Positions 48,145 to 53,017 of a stretch of 53,017 nt of DNA are shown piece after piece. The first letter of the stretch is position 1, and each line of letters starts with the position of its first letter. A program made the position numbers and the translations under genes. Under the pieces are notes generated by a model. It was not told the DNA's origin. It was given only the letters and a program-made list of their open reading frames with translations, and ran no database searches. The stretch is taken from NCBI RefSeq assembly GCF_000003815.2, contig NC_049985.1, forward strand, positions 20,719,095 to 20,772,111, given 5' to 3'. This stretch comes from Branchiostoma floridae. Lineage: Eukaryota; Chordata; Leptocardii; Amphioxiformes; Branchiostomatidae.

Positions 48145-49360
48145 TTTTTATGATTTTGTTTTTATGATGTACTCCAATATTAAGTTGTAAGTTCACATTG
48201 CATTGCGCTTAATTAGGCATAGGAAAAATTGTATTTCCTGTAACAGCTTTTTTTGGGGGGGGTCCACCGTTATAGTAGCTATATAGGACAGTAAATTTTC
48301 GATCTGACACATAAAAGATAAAAACGTTGCAGCATAATCAGCATTTCTATGTCACAAAAAGTGATATAAAGAGATCAACTATAAACCTGATTCCTTTTCT
48401 GTTAACACCACTCATAATACTAGTAATACAACCAACATAAATCATACTGAAAATATTAATACTCCGAGGCATTTTGGTTTTCATTGTCAACATGAATATG
48501 TTGGATCGCTTCTGCCGAATTAATAAAAGACGTAAAAGAAGAGAATTCATACTTACCCAACCGTTTTTTTTCAGTAACATAATCGAAAAGATAGTATCTT
48601 TTGTCTCAGGCCTCGTGTGTGTTCATCTTAGGAAAAATAGGTCAATTAGTGCTCGGGGCTAGGGAGGGAGGGCTATTCGTGCCTGTCCAGTTAGAAGGTA
48701 ACAGACGAACACCCGACCAGACGTTCCTTTATGTGTTGTGTCACATGTGTACCAACAGTTACTAGGTTGTAGTACATGTATCTAAACTGGTCACGTTTGC
48801 TTAAAGGTAACCAGAAAACCAGTACTGTGTTGTCGTCTGTTTCTGACGTCATTCGCGGCCTTGCTGTCTGGCTGCACAACTTGATCGGGCACATGAAACA
48901 ATGCCATGATGTCCCCGTGTTCTAACTACAGCAGGGTAAGTGTTCATTATGTGTACTCGGTAGTAACATATTCAGTGGTGTGCTGTAGTTAATGTAGTGT
49001 AGTTAGACTGTTATGGGTAGAGATAGGGTTGGAGGCGACCGTTCAGATGTAGGTTTCACAGGGACAAGGACCCGACACGATAAGACAACCCATGTTTTAA
49101 GTTAATAGAAGTCCCTTGCCCCGGGCCTGTACCTTGAGTGCCATGGTACAGCGAGCCTCTACTGCCCCTTGCAGACTAATCCAAACGGCCGATGACTTCT
49201 GCTCGTTCTATGCAATCCTAGGTTGCTTTATAAACTTAAAAGGGTCTCCCTAAGGAAGCTATGGCAAAAAAATGTTCTCGGGATCATATAGCCATGGTTT
49301 GGCCTGTGTAGCCCTGGCTACAGTCTACTAATGGCCACTAATTCCAGGTCAACTGGTCCA
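48145..49360. other. No exon identified
   Basis: This is where the N-terminal TDH exons would be expected. No Rossmann-type motif or suitable minus-strand exon was recognised. Confidence 0.45.
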
Positions 49361-49622
49361 CCCGAGTCAGACAATGCCTGCACCGGATGCCTCATACTCT
49401 ACCAGGTCCCGGTATAGAATCTGTTCGGCAGTCCAGGCAGTTCTTCCCGCTTGGCAGATTCTCTGCCCGGGCCCTGCTCGAGTTTGAGGGACTCGCCGAG
49501 TCAGACAGGGCCTACACCGGGTGCCTCATACTCTAACAGGGCCCGGGCAGAGAATCTGTTCAGCAGCCCAGGCAGTTCTTCCCGCTAGGTAGATTCTCTG
49601 CCCCGGGCCCTGCACACCCAAA
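49361..49622. repeat. Two tandem units of about 130 bp, each with inner dyad symmetry
   Basis: GAGTCAGACA(A/G)(T/G)GCCT(G/A)CACCGG starts each unit (49365, 49496). Within a unit CAGGGCCCGGGCAGAGAATC is mirrored by GATTCTCTGCCCGGGCCCTG. Confidence 0.85.
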
Positions 49623-50239
49623 GTACCCCATGTAAACATCGCCCAACTACGGCTCACAAATTTTGGAATGTGCAAGGGGACTATATAGCCTCCTTGAAAT
49701 GTGCAAACTCTACCAAGAATTAAAAAAAAAACACTTTATAAGATTTGAACAAAGACACTGTGGTAACTTTTTTATCGTATCTAAACTACATTTGGAAGAT
49801 ATGGACGTACAGTAGGACCGGTCCGACGGGTACGGCCTAGTATTGTTCACTGACACGAATGGTTCGTTAACGTATTATATAATGAAAACATCTCGCCCGA
49901 GGTGTGCTACAGTATAAGGTCAGAGAGTTGGATACAGCGTCAATATCTGTTCGCAAAGATACTTCAAACCAGACGTGAGTATAATGTGCAGTTGATTAAA
50001 GGTAGGAAAATGTGAAAAAAATACCAATTAGGTACATTTGTACTTGGATTTAAGAATAACACAGTTTTAGTATTGAATTCTTTTTCATTGCAAGGACAAC
50101 TTCCAGAAAAAATCCTACGTTTGGGTCTGTTCTTCATTGACAACATGTTTCATGTTTAATATTTCTTTGTTCCATTTCAGACTACGATTCAAATACGAAC
50201 CGATCACAGCTTACGTCTCATGTTGTCTTTCATATATAG

Positions 50240-52644
50240 GACAAAACGCCTCTCCTGATTGAATTCGTTGTGGGGTTCATCCTATGCAACTTTGTGTACT
50301 TTTCGGCGTATTTATATCATGTGGAACTAAAACCACAGCCGCTGTGTCACGCACCAAGACTTTCACGGGAAACAGAGGTCCTGACCAACATCCCAAACAC
50401 GACCGCCGGCCCTACTGAATCTCCTGGTCCTGTCCATCCAGTACCGTTCCATACCTGGTCCTCTAACCCGCTCAATGGATACGTCAAAGTGCTGACATTT
50501 AGTGAGGTGAGTCCGTCTGCCAATGCCTCTTTTAGTTCAAGTGATCAGTTTTTTCGTAATTTATTTTTTTGAAGGGGGGGGGGGGAGGTTCTGCTTTAGG
50601 ATCACATTTAGAAGTAGATTACAATTGTTTATTAATAATTTTTGTTACTTGGCAATGTTACAAGACTTTGCTTTTGGGACCGCATTTGAACTACTGAAGC
50701 GACACCTAGCTGCAGTGCGAAGAAGAATAGACAGACGGTCTTCGAAACCTCTGCTCGTGTAAATACTGTATTACGGTTGGTACCGGTACAAAACCGGTTT
50801 TTCTTATTGGACCGGTCCAGAAAAACCGGACCTGAAAAAAATCGGTGGACCGGATGTTGGACCTAATGGAAATGAACAGATTATCTGACCAGGCATTTAA
50901 ACGTTTTGGGGCTTACCGGTCGAGGAAAATAACAAGAGCGAAGTAGATTAGAGTCTATAGTAATGTCTACCAAGTTTTACGGTCAATCGTACAAAGGCAG
51001 TTAGCCTTGTAGAATTTCAAAACGTCAATGGGAGTGGAATACTTCACAAAACAGATTTCTTGGTACCGAAATGGACCATTGTTTTGAGTATCGTCCATTC
51101 ACAAGTTATCACATACTGAATCAGGTCCAGGTTCAGGTCCGCACCTTGACCTGATCCTCTGGACCTGAACCGGACCTGGACCTGAATTTTCTGTACCGGT
51201 ACCCACCCCTAGTTGTGAGTATAGAACATTGTGACACAGCTATGAAATAACGTAGAAAGAGTTATCAATAGATGTTGTGGTTGGTTACATAGTTTTCTGA
51301 AACGTGTATTTATTGTCTAACGCCCCAGGAATGTAGGCTCAGCTGCAGTGTGTGTGCCTTGGTGTCCACTTCTGGTCACGTCCTAAACTGCGCGGCCGGA
51401 GCAGAGATTGACCAGGCCGAGTGTGTGATCCGCATGAACCACTCTCCTGTTAACGGCTATGAAAAACATGTCGGAACAAGGACTACAGTCCGGGTAGCAA
51501 CGCACACCAGTTTCAAAGAGGCCTTCAATGAAACCACGCAAATTATTTCGCAAGAAAACCGGTCCAAACTGGTAGTATGGGGTCCAGACGATACCATGAG
51601 GATAGACGGAAAAGGGCAGACATACAATAATTTATCCAGGCTTGCTAAGGACTACAAGGACGTGGAGTTTTACATGCTGACATCAAGGAGGATGCGGTAT
51701 TCGCACCAACTGTTTGAAAATGAAACCGGAATACAAACGTGAATATCCCTCTGATAAGGAGTTTCATGATTCTAAATATGCATTAGCATTGTTGGTAATA
51801 CATCAAAGGTGGAGGCCCCGTTCACTTGTATAAACACTTGTTGTCTCGACTAATATAGGTGAATGATTTTATCATGCTGAAATGCTTATTCAATTACCTG
51901 CCAACATGGTCGTGGGGGATTCAAATTATGATTAGTCCGACGTCATTGAAAAGCCTGCTCATGCAATCACAGCCGGCGTTTGTCACCTTCCGCAGGGCAA
52001 TATGGCACTGCAGCTAGGTGTCGCTGCTAACAATGCGGTTCCAAACGTTAGGCCGCAGGATTGAATAGAGCCAGTCAGTATTGTCCTGTGACAGACGGTG
52101 ACCGAAACGTCGGACGTGATTGTATATATATTCCGAAAATAAATTTCATCAGGTTGGTGGAATATAGGATATAGGAGAATCCTTGTACGCAACCTGGATG
52201 TACTGACTTTGCTTACGTTTTGGTGTCTATCAGACACCTTCGTCACAGCTGGAGTTCTGCTTCTCGCCGCTAGATGTAGCCCGATGTTGGTGGCGCTTTT
52301 GCGACGAGAACGCAATCCCAACGTGGCCAAGTTAGCGGCGAAAAGCATAACTCCAGTCAGAAGCTCTGAGGAAGGTGTCTGATAGACACCGACACGTAAG
52401 CAAAGTAAGTACATCTAGGTTGTGTGCCAGAAATCCTCTATATCTTACATATGCTTTGCTTGTGAATAGAGAACCCTGTCCAAAACAACATATCATCGTC
52501 ATAAATTTTCTTTTGGTTGGTTGACTTCAGACACGTCAAGAATGGCTGGCTGTGGCTGAGCACAGGCTGGTTCACGATGGTGCTCGCCACAGAGATGTGT
52601 TATCATATCAAGGTATACGGGATGAGCAGCGCAGAAAACTGCAG
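50240..52644 (+). CDS. ST6GalNAc-type alpha-2,6-sialyltransferase (GT29), partial at both ends
   Basis: Golgi type II enzyme transferring sialic acid from CMP-sialic acid to N-acetylgalactosamine-containing glycans. Three exons: 50240-50506, 51329-51738, 52531-52644 (phases 0 and 2 at the internal junctions). The first visible exon starts after a TATATAG acceptor and encodes the signal anchor (LLIEFVVGFILCNFVYF) and a Pro/Thr-rich stem with an NTT glycosylation site. Exon 51329-51738 holds sialylmotif L, from CALVSTSGHVLNCAAG through AECVIRMNHSPVNGYEKHVG to VRVATHTS, closest to the ST6GalNAc III/V/VI group from memory. Exon 52531-52644 holds sialylmotif S, LSTGWFTMVLATEMCYHIKV, then YGM. No in-frame ATG occurs before the anchor, so an earlier exon carries the start. 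Sialylmotifs III and VS should lie right of the window. The subtype is uncertain. Confidence 0.93.
50774..51212. mobile_element. TACCGGTAC-ended non-autonomous element, fullest copy
   Basis: Left GGTTGGTACCGGTACAAAAC; right GTACCGGTACCCACCCCTAG. About 440 bp with no ORF, rich in GGACCTG/CAGGTCC repeats. Inserted in the sialyltransferase intron between exons 50240 and 51329. Confidence 0.9.
52078..52150 (+). repeat. Hairpin repeat, GTGACAGACGGTGACC type
   Basis: CTGTGACAGACGGTGACCGA then AACGTCGGACGTGATTG closely matches 680-710. In the sialyltransferase intron. Confidence 0.65.
52155..52435. mobile_element. Foldback element with arms of about 100 bp
   Basis: Left arm ATATAGGAGAATCCTTGTAC...CAACCTGGATGTACTGAC...TTTGCTTACG is the inverse of the right arm ending AAGTAAGTACATCTAGGTTG...AAATCCTCTATAT. 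Each arm itself contains the palindrome GGTGTCTATCAGACACC. Sits about 95 bases before sialyltransferase exon 52531. Confidence 0.9.
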
Positions 52645-53017
52645 GTATGGTGGATTTTTCGTTGTGTTTGTGCTAAATACATATAGATTTTATGAATAAT
52701 TGCCTACTATCCTTATACACATGAACTAAGCAGACGTGTCATTGCAATACCCCAAGTTGCGATAAGAAACAGCACAAACTTTGCAAGCGTTAGGTGTCCC
52801 ATGTGGTGAAGTATTAGCATATGAAGCCCATAGCAACGGGTTAGTGACAGTCACCAATGAATTGATAACCAATGTACAAATAAGTGATAAAAGCATTGAA
52901 AAGACATTGAAGTGATAAAAGGATATTCACTTAGAATTCTTTGCACAACATACGTAAGATCTTACAAAATATATGAATTGCGACGTGCCGTATTATAAAA
53001 TGTGTCTACTTCTCCTT

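Noticed and set aside
50219-50257. ATG at 50219 as start of the sialyltransferase
   Set aside because: That frame stops after 12 codons and is out of phase with the membrane-anchor frame.

Overview
The window looks like a lancelet (amphioxus, Branchiostoma-type) nuclear genome fragment. The gene content is deuterostome: CMP-sialic acid hydroxylase, an ST6GalNAc-type sialyltransferase, a TRIM-NHL protein and a vertebrate-style mitochondrial L-threonine dehydrogenase. All have short coding exons separated by GT-AG introns. The DNA between exons is packed with small inverted-repeat elements, tRNA-headed SINEs, LINE 3' ends, micro- and minisatellites, and tandem repeats that copy splice junctions. 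There are three runs of N (8365-8464, 10048-10334, 28479-28578). The species call is inferred from this pattern, not proved.

Layout from left to right. (1) 805-8981, minus strand: CMAH, nine visible coding exons; the Rieske CxH exon is absent, probably in the 8365-8464 gap, and the 3' exons lie left of the window. (2) About 9.0-18.4 kb: no confident gene. It holds a 38-bp minisatellite (10.3-11.0 kb), a TACCGGTAC-ended element (12.6 kb), a roughly 0.5 kb duplication carrying a possible exon whose second copy has a SINE inserted, and a LINE 3' end (17.7 kb). (3) 18457-22581, minus: a two-exon gene for a 1157-residue protein with signal peptide, a long beta-helix-like ectodomain, a cysteine-rich stalk and about nine membrane segments; I do not recognise a named family. 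(4) 22.7-30.5 kb: repeats only. (5) 30590-39193, minus: a complete four-exon RING/B-box/coiled-coil/NHL protein of 641 residues. (6) 39.3-44.9 kb: repeats only. (7) 44978-47123, minus: the 3' five exons of TDH, preceded by decayed partial copies of its first visible exon. (8) 50240-52644, plus: three exons of an ST6GalNAc-like sialyltransferase with membrane anchor and sialylmotifs L and S; the last exons run off the right edge.

Functional links. CMAH makes CMP-Neu5Gc from CMP-Neu5Ac, and a sialyltransferase consumes CMP-sialic acids as donor, so the two ends of the window belong to one pathway, although about 41 kb and unrelated genes separate them. TDH (mitochondrial threonine breakdown) and the TRIM-NHL protein (probable ubiquitin ligase) have no obvious connection.

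The most unusual features concern exon boundaries. Two different genes have tandem copies of a 5' splice junction just downstream of an exon, one TRIM exon takes its 3' splice site from the end of a SINE, a foldback element sits a few bases past a CMAH splice donor, and a TDH exon has left repeated relics of itself upstream.
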